A stretch of 64,000 bases of DNA from positions 4,340,001 through 4,404,000 of the forward strand of contig NZ_CP042596.1 of the NCBI RefSeq assembly GCF_009914315.1. Direction: 5' to 3'. The stretch is from Granulicella sp. WH15 (lineage in GTDB: Bacteria > Acidobacteriota > Terriglobia > Terriglobales > Acidobacteriaceae). Positions 25,209 through 34,254 of this stretch are shown in pieces (the stretch's first letter is position 1; each line of letters opens with the position of its first letter). A program made the translations under genes and the position numbers. The notes beneath the pieces are model-generated. The model was not told where the DNA came from. It made no database searches and saw only the letters and a list, made by a program, of their open reading frames with translations.

Positions 25209-25916
25209 TTAAGAGATTCTTGAAGGATGTTCTGCCGCTGGCTTGGCGGCCTTGCGGCTCAGGACGCTGGTGCGGCGGGTGCGGGCGCGCTCGCTGGCGT
25301 GGTCGATCTTCTTCCAGAAGGCGACGAAGTAGTCCGTTGCCGAGATGATCGAGACGATGGTCATCCAGTAGATCGCGCAGACCGCGATCAGATGCACCGC
25401 GACGACGAAGCCGCCGTGGAAGTTTGGGAACCAGATCCAGTAGTCCCAGCGATGGGCCAGGATGGCGGCCACGACCGAGACGATCTGGATGACGGTCTTG
25501 AGCTTGCCGATCTCGCTGGCGTCGATGGTGAAGCCCTCGGACGCGGCGATGGAGCGCAGGCCGGAGACCAGGAACTCACGCCCGATGATGAGCACGGCGA
25601 TCCACGGCGGCACGATGCGTGGGTTGTACGCGACCAGGATGATGTAGGCCGCAGTGACCATGAGCTTGTCGGCCAGTGGGTCGAGCAACATGCCGATGGT
25701 GGTGATCTGGTGGCGTTTGCGCGCGAGATAGCCGTCGAGGCCGTCGGTGATGGAGGCCAGAATGAAGAGGCCGGAGGCGGCCAGTTCCTGATCGCCGGGG
25801 TTGTGAATGGGCGAGTGGGGGCTGAGGAACCAGATGAGGAGCGGCACGCTGGCGATGCGGCTCATCGTGATGGAGTTGGGCAGGTTCATGCAGCTGCGCG
25901 GCACCGACACTGTCAT
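25209..25916 (-). CDS. pgsA: CDP-diacylglycerol-glycerol-3-phosphate 3-phosphatidyltransferase
   Basis: A CDP-alcohol phosphatidyltransferase of up to 235 aa. The signature DG-x2-AR-x8-G-x3-D-x3-D is present as DGYLARKRHQITTIGMLLDP and continues LAD, near residues 68-90. NLPNSITMSRIASVPLLIW is the usual PgsA start. It makes phosphatidylglycerol phosphate at the inner membrane. The start may be the ATG at 25889 (MNLPNSIT), which fits the family better than the first ATG. The C-terminal 30 residues are basic and not conserved in the family. Confidence 0.9.
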   Translation of the reverse strand: MTVSVPRSCMNLPNSITMSRIASVPLLIWFLSPHSPIHNPGDQELAASGLFILASITDGLDGYLARKRHQITTIGMLLDPLADKLMVTAAYIILVAYNPRIVPPWIAVLIIGREFLVSGLRSIAASEGFTIDASEIGKLKTVIQIVSVVAAILAHRWDYWIWFPNFHGGFVVAVHLIAVCAIYWMTIVSIISATDYFVAFWKKIDHASERARTRRTSVLSRKAAKPAAEHPSRIS

Positions 25917-25925
25917 TCTGTCATA

Positions 25926-26172
25926 CCGTACGCACTTCGTGCCGTTCTCGGGGCGGTATGGGAGGGATCATCTTCTGAGGTCCTCCCGTTGGTCGGAAGC
26001 GAAAATCTTTCTCCCGGCCAACGGGAGGACCACACGAAGCAGTAAAAAGGCGTGTGAACGCCCGCCCCGCGCGTAGCAGGCCCGTCCGGCAGGACGTCTT
26101 TAGAAGCAACAACAAAGACGCCCTAACGCCGGGCGGGCGGCACTTCGTGCGGTTCTCGAGGCTTCGCGTGAA
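25926..26172. repeat. composite intergenic repeat
   Basis: GCAC-TTC-GTGC hairpin (25932-25942), GGGGCGGTATGGGAGGG arm, the complete CTCCCGTTGGTCGG ... CGGCCAACGGGAG hairpin, the AAAAAGGCGTGTGAACGCCC module, GGCCCGTCCGGCAGGAC, an AACAACAAAG linker and a second core hairpin (26140-26150) in the same orientation. Spans the entire gap between pgsA and the glutamate dehydrogenase gene. Confidence 0.88.
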
Positions 26173-26182
26173 AGGCTCCTTT

Positions 26183-27529
<1,347 letters not shown>

Positions 27530-27657
27530 GATGGTGTCCCTCGGTGTGAGAAGCCTGCGCCTCAATCAACAACAATTAGACGCCGGGAAGAACGATATCG
27601 CCGTATGGAGCCATGTGTCCATCATCGGCAGCTTGGCGTGACGGGATGATGATAAGA

Positions 27658-27724
27658 ACAACAACAAAAGCGTCCTCACGCCGGACGGGCGGCACTTCGT
27701 GCGGTTCTCGACGCTTCGCGTGAA
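27658..27724. repeat. hairpin-core intergenic repeat in a divergent promoter gap
   Basis: AACAACAAAAGCGTCCTCACG, GCAC-TTC-GTGC hairpin (27692-27702), GGTTCTCGACGCTTCGCGTG. It lies between the divergent starts of glutamate dehydrogenase and trpE, 68 bp from trpE, one of only three copies in a 5'-5' gap. Confidence 0.85.
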
Positions 27725-27791
27725 ACGGCAAAAATAAAGTGCCGGGTAAAATTGGGACACACACCGCTCGAAGGATGGGAAACCCGACACG

Positions 27792-29303
27792 ATGGCCGCC
27801 AGACGCACCAGTACCCCGGATTTGACCGCATTTCGCAAGCTGGCGAAGAGCCACACCCTCGTCCCCGTCTTCCGCACCATCACCGCCGACCTCGAGACAC
27901 CGGTATCGGCCTTCCTGCGCATCGCCAACGAGGCCCCCGAAGCCTTCCTGCTCGAGAGCGTCGAGGGCGGAGAGCACGTGGGGCGGTACACCTTCATCGG
28001 CATCGAGCCGTACAAGCGCATGGAGGCGCGGGGGCACACCATCACCGTCGAAGAGGGCCGCAAGCGCAAGACCTTCGAGGGAGATATCTTCGAGGAACTG
28101 AAGCTGGCCCTGGCCGGGCACACGCCCGCTCGCCTGAGCGGCCTGCCGCCGTTTACCGCCGGTGCGGTCGGGTTCTTCTCCTACGATGTAGTCCGGCTGA
28201 TCGAGCGCCTGCCCGTGCTGGCCGCCGATGAGTTGGGAGTTCCCGACGCCTGCCTGATGTTCTTCGACCAGGTGCTCGCCTTCGACCATGTGAAGAAGGA
28301 GATTCTGCTGATCGCCACCGCCGATATGACTCGCGGAGGGAGCTACGAGCAGGCGCTGAAGCGGCTGAATAAGATGGAGCGGAGGCTGGCTTCGGCGCTG
28401 CCGCCTCAACGGCGCAGGGCCGTGCAGGGCAAGCTGAAGCTGGTCTCGCGGACCCCGAAGATGCGGTATCTGAAGTCGGTGGCCAAGGCCAAGGAGTACA
28501 TTGCCAGCGGCGACGTCTTCCAGTGCGTCATCTCGCAACGCTTCGACTGCGAGCCGGGGGTAGAGGCGTTCGATATCTACCGGGCGCTGCGGATCGTGAA
28601 CCCCTCGCCGTATATGTTCTTCCTGCGATTTGGGATGGAGAAGGCCGGGCCCAAGGGCAAGAAGGTCAGCCAGCCCGCGCACATCGTGGGCTCGTCGCCG
28701 GAGCTGCTGGTGCGGGTGCATGGGCGCACGGTGGAGTATCGGCCCATCGCCGGGACGCGGCCCCGCAGCGCCGATGAGGTGGAGGATCGGGCGCTCGAGG
28801 CCAATCTGCGGGCCGATGAAAAAGAAGTCGCCGAGCATGTGATGCTGGTGGACCTGGGGCGCAATGACGTGGGCCGCGTGAGCGAGTTCGGGTCGGTGAA
28901 GGTGAAGGATCTGATGTTTGTGGAGCGGTACAGCCACGTGATGCACATGGTGAGTGCGGTCGAGGGCGAGCTGCGTAAGGATCTTGAGCCGATTGATGCG
29001 TTCAAGGCCTGCTTCCCTGCCGGGACGCTGAGCGGCGCGCCGAAGATTCGGGCGATGGAGATTATCGAGGAGCTGGAACCGGCTCGTCGCGGGGTGTATG
29101 GCGGCAGTGTGTTTTATGCGGATTTCAGTGGGAATCTGGATAGCTGCATTGCGATTCGGACGCTGTTTATGAATGGCAAGCAGGGACATATACAGGCTGG
29201 GGGCGGAATTGTGGCCGATAGTGTGCCGGAGATGGAGTTTGCTGAGACGGTGAATAAGTCCAAGGCGGTGGTGCGGGCGATTGAGAAGGCACGTCTCGGA
29301 TAG
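27792..29303 (+). CDS. trpE: anthranilate synthase component I
   Basis: A 503-aa chorismate-utilising enzyme. The N-terminal LLESVEGG is the Trp feedback-binding motif (LLES). The catalytic domain has KEYIASGDVFQCVISQRF, SPELLVRVHGRTVEYRPIAGTRPR, DEKEVAEHVMLVDLGRNDVGRV, FPAGTLSGAPKIRAMEII and YADFSGNLDSCIAIRT, all TrpE signatures. With the glutaminase encoded at 31011 it makes anthranilate from chorismate and glutamine. The glutaminase gene is not adjacent: an AraC regulator and a small membrane gene lie between. Start ATG; a repeat is found upstream and a composite repeat five bases after the stop. Confidence 0.95.
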   Translation: MAARRTSTPDLTAFRKLAKSHTLVPVFRTITADLETPVSAFLRIANEAPEAFLLESVEGGEHVGRYTFIGIEPYKRMEARGHTITVEEGRKRKTFEGDIFEELKLALAGHTPARLSGLPPFTAGAVGFFSYDVVRLIERLPVLAADELGVPDACLMFFDQVLAFDHVKKEILLIATADMTRGGSYEQALKRLNKMERRLASALPPQRRRAVQGKLKLVSRTPKMRYLKSVAKAKEYIASGDVFQCVISQRFDCEPGVEAFDIYRALRIVNPSPYMFFLRFGMEKAGPKGKKVSQPAHIVGSSPELLVRVHGRTVEYRPIAGTRPRSADEVEDRALEANLRADEKEVAEHVMLVDLGRNDVGRVSEFGSVKVKDLMFVERYSHVMHMVSAVEGELRKDLEPIDAFKACFPAGTLSGAPKIRAMEIIEELEPARRGVYGGSVFYADFSGNLDSCIAIRTLFMNGKQGHIQAGGGIVADSVPEMEFAETVNKSKAVVRAIEKARLG

Positions 29304-29309
29304 CCTTTA

Positions 29310-29608
29310 CGCGAAGCGTCGAGAACCGCACGAAGTGCCGCCCGCCCGGCGCTAGGGCGCTTTTGCCGTTGCTTCTAGGGTAGGTCGGGCTTTAGCCCCG
29401 ACATCCAGACTTGCCTACGAATTGGGCTTTAGCCCCTGAGGTATGCTTTCTTTGCCTCGAGACGTAGTGCTGAGGGAAAAACCCATGTCTCAGAATCGAG
29501 GCATGGGGCACCCGGATTTGTGGCCGGGAGAAAAAGCATACCTCGGGGGCTAAAGCCCGCATCTGTGGTGAGTTTTAATGTCCGGGCTAAAGCCCGGACC
29601 TACCCCAA
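29310..29608. repeat. composite intergenic repeat
   Basis: Core hairpin GCAC-GAA-GTGC (29328-29338) and its GCGCTAGGGCGCTTTTGCCG tail, a GGTCGGGCTTTAGCCCCGAC hairpin, CTGAGGTATGCTTTC, the ACCCATGTCTCAGAATCG module (pairing with CGAGGCATGGG), AAAGCATACCTCGGGGGC, and a perfect 20-nt palindrome GTCCGGGCTAAAGCCCGGAC (29580-29599). Fills the 368-base convergent gap between trpE and the AraC gene; 29609-29671 is an AAC-rich linker with nothing recognised. Confidence 0.88.
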
Positions 29609-29671
29609 AAACAACGACAACAACAACGGCCTGTCGCTCCGAAAACAAAGCAACGCCGGTGGATGCGCACA

Positions 29672-30598
29672 TCAAGAGTTTCTTCTCCAGAAGGTAGGCG
29701 TAGCTCCGGTATTGGCGCGGAAGGCGCTGGTGAAGCGACTTGCGCTCTGAAATCCCACGGCTGAGGCGACCTGCTCGATGGTCCACTCGGGCTTGGCCAG
29801 CAGCAGCTTGGCGCGGGCTACGCGCTTCTCGACGATGTACTGGTGCGGGGTGAAGCCGGTGCTCTCGCGGAAGCTGCGCGCGAAGTGGAAGAGGCTGAGC
29901 CCCGCCAGCGTGGCCAGCTCTTCGAGGCGCAGCTCGCGGTCCAGATGGGTCTCGATGTAGTCGAGGACGTGGCGCAGCTTCGCCCGCGCGAGGCCGCCCT
30001 TGAGCAGCGGCGGCGGCGTGGGGCTGGCGTACTTCCGCACCAGCGCGATGGAGAGCGACAGCCCGATGAGGTCGCCGTAGAGAGCGCCCATCGGCCAGCC
30101 GGAGGCCATCTCGCGCTCCATCTCAGTCAGCAGCAGGCGTAACTGCTCGTCCTGCAACGTCCAGCGGTTCTCGAAGTCGCCCAGGCGCGACAGGCCGAGC
30201 TGCCCGGCCGCGTGGGTCAGGAGCGACGGCTCCACCGACGCGATGATGCGCTGCGAGGTGCCGTGCCAGAGCATCGAGTCACGGGTGCCGGGAGCCAGCA
30301 GGATCAGGTCGCCGGTGGCGGAGTGGACGTGGCCGGTCTTGCCCGCGGAGTTCCAGTCCATCTCGACCGTGCCGCCGGTCTGGAGGTGGAGGCAGAAGGT
30401 GGGGTGCTCGTGGACGGGGATCTCGACGGCGGCGAGGGTGTGCTTTTCGAGGACGATTCCGGCTCCAATGCCGGTCCAGGGCGAGCGGATGCTGTCCTGC
30501 TCGGGGTTGCCGGGCAGCAGCGGCACCGAGCGCGAGCCGACCAGCACGGAGACGCGCTGGGGTTGGCTGCCGCTGCGCTCTGTTGGGGAAGGCGTCAT
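29672..30598 (-). CDS. AraC-family transcriptional regulator
   Basis: A 308-aa regulator. The N-terminal half is a cupin-like sensor (HEHPTFCLHLQTGG holds the HxH). The C-terminal about 100 residues have the two AraC helix-turn-helix units: LEELATLAGLSLFHFARSFRES (unit 1) and IEQVASAVGFQSASRFTSAFRA (unit 2, shown without its flank). It resembles the group with GPHQY-like FTPHQYIVEKRV. The ATG at 30598 is chosen for the strong GGAGGG just upstream. It is divergent from the 57-aa gene, which may be a target. Confidence 0.9.
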   Translation of the reverse strand: MTPSPTERSGSQPQRVSVLVGSRSVPLLPGNPEQDSIRSPWTGIGAGIVLEKHTLAAVEIPVHEHPTFCLHLQTGGTVEMDWNSAGKTGHVHSATGDLILLAPGTRDSMLWHGTSQRIIASVEPSLLTHAAGQLGLSRLGDFENRWTLQDEQLRLLLTEMEREMASGWPMGALYGDLIGLSLSIALVRKYASPTPPPLLKGGLARAKLRHVLDYIETHLDRELRLEELATLAGLSLFHFARSFRESTGFTPHQYIVEKRVARAKLLLAKPEWTIEQVASAVGFQSASRFTSAFRANTGATPTFWRRNS

Positions 30599-30706
30599 CC
30601 TGCCCTCCATCATAGTTGGGGGCAAGAAGCGGGGGAAAACAGCAAGATCCGTCGGATGCCGGGGAGGCGGCGAGCCTAGCTTAAGGACAGTCAGGAGGGT
30701 AAGGAC

Positions 30707-30880
30707 ATGGGACTCATTCAGGGAGTAGTAGACGGATTCATCATAACCGTGGGGATCACGCAGCCGACGCCCGAACGCAAGCGCGTGGCGACGATCTTCA
30801 TCGCAAGCGGGCTGCTCGGAACGATTGCGGGCGTGGTGGCGCTGTTCGGGTTTGTCGTGGCGAAGATCTTCGCCAGCTAA
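30707..30880 (+). CDS. small membrane protein (57 aa)
   Basis: A 57-aa protein, MGLIQGVVDGFIITVG at the start, a basic turn PTPERKRVATIF, then one transmembrane helix (GLLGTIAGVVALFGFVVAKIF, first 20 residues typical). The ATG is preceded by AGGAGGGTAAGGAC, a strong ribosome site. It is divergent from the AraC regulator with about 108 bp between starts, and upstream of trpG. Not recognised as a named family. The strong ribosome site and coherent membrane pattern support expression. Confidence 0.7.
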   Translation: MGLIQGVVDGFIITVGITQPTPERKRVATIFIASGLLGTIAGVVALFGFVVAKIFAS

Positions 30881-30896
30881 GCAGAAGCCCTCCCCA

Positions 30897-30972
30897 TAAA
30901 AAACAAAAGCAACAGCGCCCTAGCGCCGGGCGGGCGCCACTTCGTGGGGTTTTGGACGCTTCGCGTGTTTCT
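30897..30972. repeat. hairpin-core intergenic repeat (CCAC/GTGG variant)
   Basis: AAAACAAAAGCAACAGCGCC, then CTAGCGCCGGGCGGGCG, the hairpin CCAC-TTC-GTGG (30937-30947) and GGACGCTTCGCGTG. Both arms have changed compared with the usual GCAC/GTGC, keeping the pairing. Confidence 0.87.
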
Positions 30973-31010
30973 TACAGGGCTGTGGCGTCCGGCGTAAGAT
31001 AGAAGGCATC

Positions 31011-31598
31011 ATGGTCTTCGTCCTCGATAACTACGACTCCTTCACCTACAACCTCGTGCAGTACATGGGCGAGCTGGGCGCGGAGATGGTCATCCGCCGC
31101 AACGACGAGCTATCCCCAGCCGAGGTCGAAGCCATGCAGCCGGAGCGCATCCTCATCTCGCCCGGCCCCTGCACCCCGCAGGACGCCGGAATCAGCATGG
31201 GCCTCATCCAGCACTTCGCCAAGCTGGCCGAGAGCGGCGGCCCCCGGGTGCCGATCCTCGGCGTCTGCCTGGGCCACCAGGCCATCGGCGCGGCCTTCGG
31301 CGGCAACGTGGTGCGAGCGGCTCAGTTGATGCACGGCAAGACCAGTCAGGTCGAACACGACGGCAAGACCATCTTCGCCGGTATCCCCTCGGCGATGACC
31401 TGCACCCGGTATCACTCGCTGATCGTCTCTCCCGAAGGATTTCCTGAGGAGCTGGAGGTCTCGGCCCGGACCGTGGACGGCGAGACCATCATGGCGCTGC
31501 GGCACCGCGAGCTGCCCATCGAAGGGGTACAGTTCCACCCCGAAAGCGTGCTGACCGGCCACGGCAAGCAGCTCATCGAGAACTTTCTGAAGATGTAA
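31011..31598 (+). CDS. trpG: anthranilate/aminodeoxychorismate synthase component II (glutamine amidotransferase)
   Basis: A 195-aa class I glutaminase. [16 protein letters not shown] is the usual N-terminus; [12 protein letters not shown] the oxyanion loop; GVCLGHQ holds the catalytic Cys and [14 protein letters not shown] the His-x-Glu pair. It supplies ammonia to TrpE and possibly also to PabB. In this window the only partner is trpE at 27792, 1.7 kb upstream on the same strand. The next gene begins one base after its TAA. Confidence 0.92.
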   Translation: MVFVLDNYDSFTYNLVQYMGELGAEMVIRRNDELSPAEVEAMQPERILISPGPCTPQDAGISMGLIQHFAKLAESGGPRVPILGVCLGHQAIGAAFGGNVVRAAQLMHGKTSQVEHDGKTIFAGIPSAMTCTRYHSLIVSPEGFPEELEVSARTVDGETIMALRHRELPIEGVQFHPESVLTGHGKQLIENFLKM

Positions 31599-32516
31599 AT
31601 GGGGTTACGCATGAGGCGGGTCTTCGCGGCGACGATGCTGGTGGGCTGGGCTTTGAGCGTACCCGCGCAGCAACAGAAGCCGGTCGGCTATGTGCCGACG
31701 GCGAGCGCGACCGTATCCGGCGAGATGGTGGTGACCGGCGGCAAGGCGGCACTGAGTGGATCGAACGTGGTGACGGCGCTGGACCGTACGGCGGTGGTGA
31801 CGCTGGCGCGCGGCGGCTCGGTGGACGTGTGTCAGACCAGCTCGCTGCATGTGACGGGTTCGGGTGACTCGGACGGATTGTTGCTGGCGCTGGATCGCGG
31901 GGCGCTCGAGCTGCACATGGCGGCCTCGGCCAGCGACGTGCTGATGACGCCGGACCTGCGATTTGCGATGGTCTCGGCCGGGCCGCTGGACCTGCGAGTG
32001 CGGGTGACCCAGAATGGGGATACATGCGTTGAAAACAAAGGCCGCAAGGCCCCGGTGCTGAAGATCAGCGACGCCTTCGGCGAGGCTTCTTATGAGCTGA
32101 AGGCCGGGCAGCATGTGATGTTCGAGCACGGCAGCCTGAAGGAAGTGGTGGACCGGGAGACGGTGCCGTGCGGGTGTCCGCCGCCCGAACCGGCGGGGGT
32201 TTCGATTGCGGATGCGGCTCTGAGCGGCAAGACGGTCTCGCCGAAGCTGGCGGCAAAGCAGCATCCGTTTCCGGCGGCGGTGAGCGAGGGGCTGGCGGAG
32301 CCGTCGCCGCTGCCCGCGCAGAAGCCGGGGGAGACACATACGCAGGTGTCCGACTCGCTGGGGTATGACGGGACGGTGCCGGTGACTCCCACGCCGCTGG
32401 AGCATGGGACCGGAATTGCAGCGGACCCTTTGGGCCAGCCCGCGCAGGCACAGGAGCAAAAGGGCGTCTTCCATGCCGTGGGGCGGTTCTTCCGCCATCT
32501 CTTCGGACGGGAGTGA
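31599..32516 (+). CDS. secreted hypothetical protein
   Basis: A 305-aa protein, not recognised. It has a signal peptide (MRRVFAATMLVGWALSVPAQ) and a beta-rich domain (about 30-190) that looks like a FecR/cupin-type jelly roll: SGSNVVTALDRTAVVTLARG, and ELKAGQHVMFEHGSLKEV at its end. A CGCPPPEPAG linker and a Pro/Ala/Thr-rich, low-complexity tail follow; the last residues FHAVGRFFRHLFGRE form a possible amphipathic helix. Start ATG is contiguous with the trpG stop, so it shares its transcript. Localisation is likely periplasmic or outer membrane. Confidence 0.65.
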   Translation: MGLRMRRVFAATMLVGWALSVPAQQQKPVGYVPTASATVSGEMVVTGGKAALSGSNVVTALDRTAVVTLARGGSVDVCQTSSLHVTGSGDSDGLLLALDRGALELHMAASASDVLMTPDLRFAMVSAGPLDLRVRVTQNGDTCVENKGRKAPVLKISDAFGEASYELKAGQHVMFEHGSLKEVVDRETVPCGCPPPEPAGVSIADAALSGKTVSPKLAAKQHPFPAAVSEGLAEPSPLPAQKPGETHTQVSDSLGYDGTVPVTPTPLEHGTGIAADPLGQPAQAQEQKGVFHAVGRFFRHLFGRE

Positions 32517-32555
32517 AGCGGAACCCGGTGCTAGTCGGAGCCACCGACCACGCGC

Positions 32556-32582
32556 AGCGCCGAGAACCCCACGAAGTGGCTG
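32556..32582. repeat. isolated repeat hairpin core (CCAC/GTGG variant)
   Basis: CGCCGAGAACC followed by CCAC-GAA-GTGG (32569-32579) in the 187-base gap before efp. Only this core is left. The rest of the gap has a direct repeat GAAGCTGATTT (about 32651 and 32663) followed by AAGCTTC, which could fold. Confidence 0.7.
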
Positions 32583-32703
32583 CGATACAATTGCAGGGTT
32601 GAGGGCTGGTCTCTGCGTCTATCGAGCGAGCGCCCCGACACACATCTTGGAAGCTGATTTTGAAGCTGATTTCAAAAAGCTTCGGCTATGAGGGTTTTTC
32701 TAT

Positions 32704-33261
32704 ATGTCGATTCCTGCCACGCAGATGCGTCCGGGCATGATTATCAAGTACAAAGACGACCTGCACCTGGTGTTCTCGGTGGAACACCGCACGCCGGGTA
32801 ACCTGCGGGCGTTCATCCAGGCCAAGCTGCGCAACGTGCGCACGGGCTCGATGTTTATCGAACGGTTTCGCTCGCCCGACCCGATCGACCGCGTCTACGT
32901 GGACGAAGTGAAGATGGAGTTCCTGTACAGCGACGGCGACGACTACTACTTCATGGACGAGGCGTTCGAGCAGACGATGCTGAAGCGCGAGACGCTGGGC
33001 GATGCGGTGGATTTCCTGATCCCGAACCTGTCGATCAGCGTGAGCTTCCACGACGGCAAGGCTGTGGGTATCGAGCTGCCGACGGTGGTGGAGATGACCG
33101 TGATGGAGACCGAGCCGGGCATCAAGTCGGCCACGGCGTCTTCCGTAACCAAGCCCGCCAAGACCGAGACCGGCCTGGTGGTGCAGGTGCCGCCGTTCAT
33201 CAACGAGGGCGAGAAGATCCGCGTGGATACGGCCGAAGGCGCTTACATGAGCCGCGCGTAA
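32704..33261 (+). CDS. efp: translation elongation factor P
   Basis: A 185-aa EF-P with the usual three domains. It enters the ribosomal E site and relieves stalling at polyproline. The N-terminal KOW-like domain begins PATQMRPGMIIKYKDDLHLV, domain II is VELPTVVEMTV-like (GIELPTVVEMTVMETEPG), and GEKIRVDT near the end is standard. The tip loop is TPGNLRAF, so the residue at the position of E. coli Lys34 is Asn33; neither Lys nor Arg (the modified types) is there. No epmA, epmB or earP gene is in the window. GAGGG lies about 11 bases before the ATG. A terminator follows. Confidence 0.95.
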   Translation: MSIPATQMRPGMIIKYKDDLHLVFSVEHRTPGNLRAFIQAKLRNVRTGSMFIERFRSPDPIDRVYVDEVKMEFLYSDGDDYYFMDEAFEQTMLKRETLGDAVDFLIPNLSISVSFHDGKAVGIELPTVVEMTVMETEPGIKSATASSVTKPAKTETGLVVQVPPFINEGEKIRVDTAEGAYMSRA

Positions 33262-33281
33262 GATTTGTTACTGCAATCTCG

Positions 33282-33317
33282 AAGAGGCCGGGGCGCACAG
33301 CTTCGGCCTCTTTAGTT
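33282..33317 (+). terminator. intrinsic terminator after efp
   Basis: AAGAGGCCG (33282-33290) pairs with CGGCCTCTT (33304-33312), followed by TAGTTT. Stem 9 bp with a 13-nt loop; it lies 20 bp past the efp stop. Confidence 0.7.
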
Positions 33318-33388
33318 TGGCCGCAGGCGCTATTTTGCGTGACGGGCGCTGCCTTGCATGGCGATAAGCCGGATGCGACACTGGGGGA

Positions 33389-33670
33389 ATGGTTCAGCAC
33401 TATCTCGTCAAGGGCCGCGTGCAGGGGGTCGGGTTCCGGTGGTTCGTGCACCGGGAGGCCGCCGAGATTGGCCTGCGCGGCTGGGTCAGGAACACCGATA
33501 CAGGGCACGTGGAGATCGTCGCGGCGGGCACGCCGGAGCAGTTGCTGGAGCTGAAGGCCGCGCTGCGGCAGGGCTCGCGCGGCAGCCGGGTGGATGCCAT
33601 CGAAGAGCACGAGCTGCTCGAGAACGAGGGCGAGAAGCTGGGACCATTTGAGATTGAAGGGGCATGGTAA
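33389..33670 (+). CDS. acyP: acylphosphatase
   Basis: A 93-aa acylphosphatase, which hydrolyses the carboxyl-phosphate bond of acyl phosphates. [18 protein letters not shown] is the active-site loop with the catalytic Arg, and [18 protein letters not shown] carries the catalytic Asn and the GxVxN turn. Length is normal. It is upstream of apt on the same strand (35 bp). Confidence 0.92.
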   Translation: MVQHYLVKGRVQGVGFRWFVHREAAEIGLRGWVRNTDTGHVEIVAAGTPEQLLELKAALRQGSRGSRVDAIEEHELLENEGEKLGPFEIEGAW

Positions 33671-33704
33671 AGACCAATTGAAGGAATTTGAGGAGGATTT
33701 GACG

Positions 33705-34244
33705 TTGAAGACACCTGTGAACTGTGAGCCGTTGAAGGAGCTGATCCGTACGGTGCCCGACTTTCCGAAGCCGGGGATTTTGTTCTACGACATTACGACG
33801 CTGCTGAAGGACAAGGCCGGGATGGCGCAGCTCATCGACGCCTTTGCCGCGTACTACATCGGCAAGGAGATCGACCTGGTGCTGGGGATCGAGGCGCGTG
33901 GCTTCATCTTCGGACCGGCGCTGGCGTACCGGCTGAACGCGGGCTTTGTGCCCGTGCGCAAGCCGAAGAAGCTGCCTGCTCCGACGGCGAAGGTCTCGTA
34001 CGATCTGGAGTACGGCACCGACTCGCTGGAGATTCACCTGGACGCGATTGAGCCGGGCCAGCGCGTGGTGATCGTGGACGACCTGCTGGCCACCGGCGGG
34101 ACGATGCAGGCGACGGTGAAGCTCGTGCGGCAGCTCGGCGGGGAGATCGCGGGCATCGGGTTTGCCATTGAGCTGGACTTCCTGAAGGGCCGCGATAAGT
34201 TCCAGGAGTACGACGTGCTGAGCCTGCTGCATTACGATGAGTAG
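33705..34244 (+). CDS. apt: adenine phosphoribosyltransferase
   Basis: A 179-aa enzyme that salvages adenine to AMP with PRPP. The N-terminal [20 protein letters not shown], then [26 protein letters not shown], and the PRPP loop [15 protein letters not shown] (VDDxLATGGT) identify it clearly. The TTG start at 33705 is chosen for GAGGAGG nine bases upstream and for the usual length; a longer frame to 33594 runs into the acylphosphatase gene. The last nine codons form part of a 27-bp direct repeat whose second copy lies 1,100 bp downstream. Confidence 0.95.
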   Translation: MKTPVNCEPLKELIRTVPDFPKPGILFYDITTLLKDKAGMAQLIDAFAAYYIGKEIDLVLGIEARGFIFGPALAYRLNAGFVPVRKPKKLPAPTAKVSYDLEYGTDSLEIHLDAIEPGQRVVIVDDLLATGGTMQATVKLVRQLGGEIAGIGFAIELDFLKGRDKFQEYDVLSLLHYDE

Positions 34245-34247
34245 GAA
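34221..34247 (+). repeat. 27-bp direct repeat, copy 1 (3' end of apt)
   Basis: Begins AGCCTGCTGCATTACGATGA and ends GTAGGAA. Identical to 35321-35347. It covers the last eight codons and stop of apt plus three bases. Confidence 0.92.
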
Positions 34248-34254
34248 CTCTTGG

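Noticed and set aside
27576..29189. Long minus-strand open frame (537 codons) opposite trpE
   Set aside because: Shadow of a high-G+C gene on the other strand; no domain signatures.
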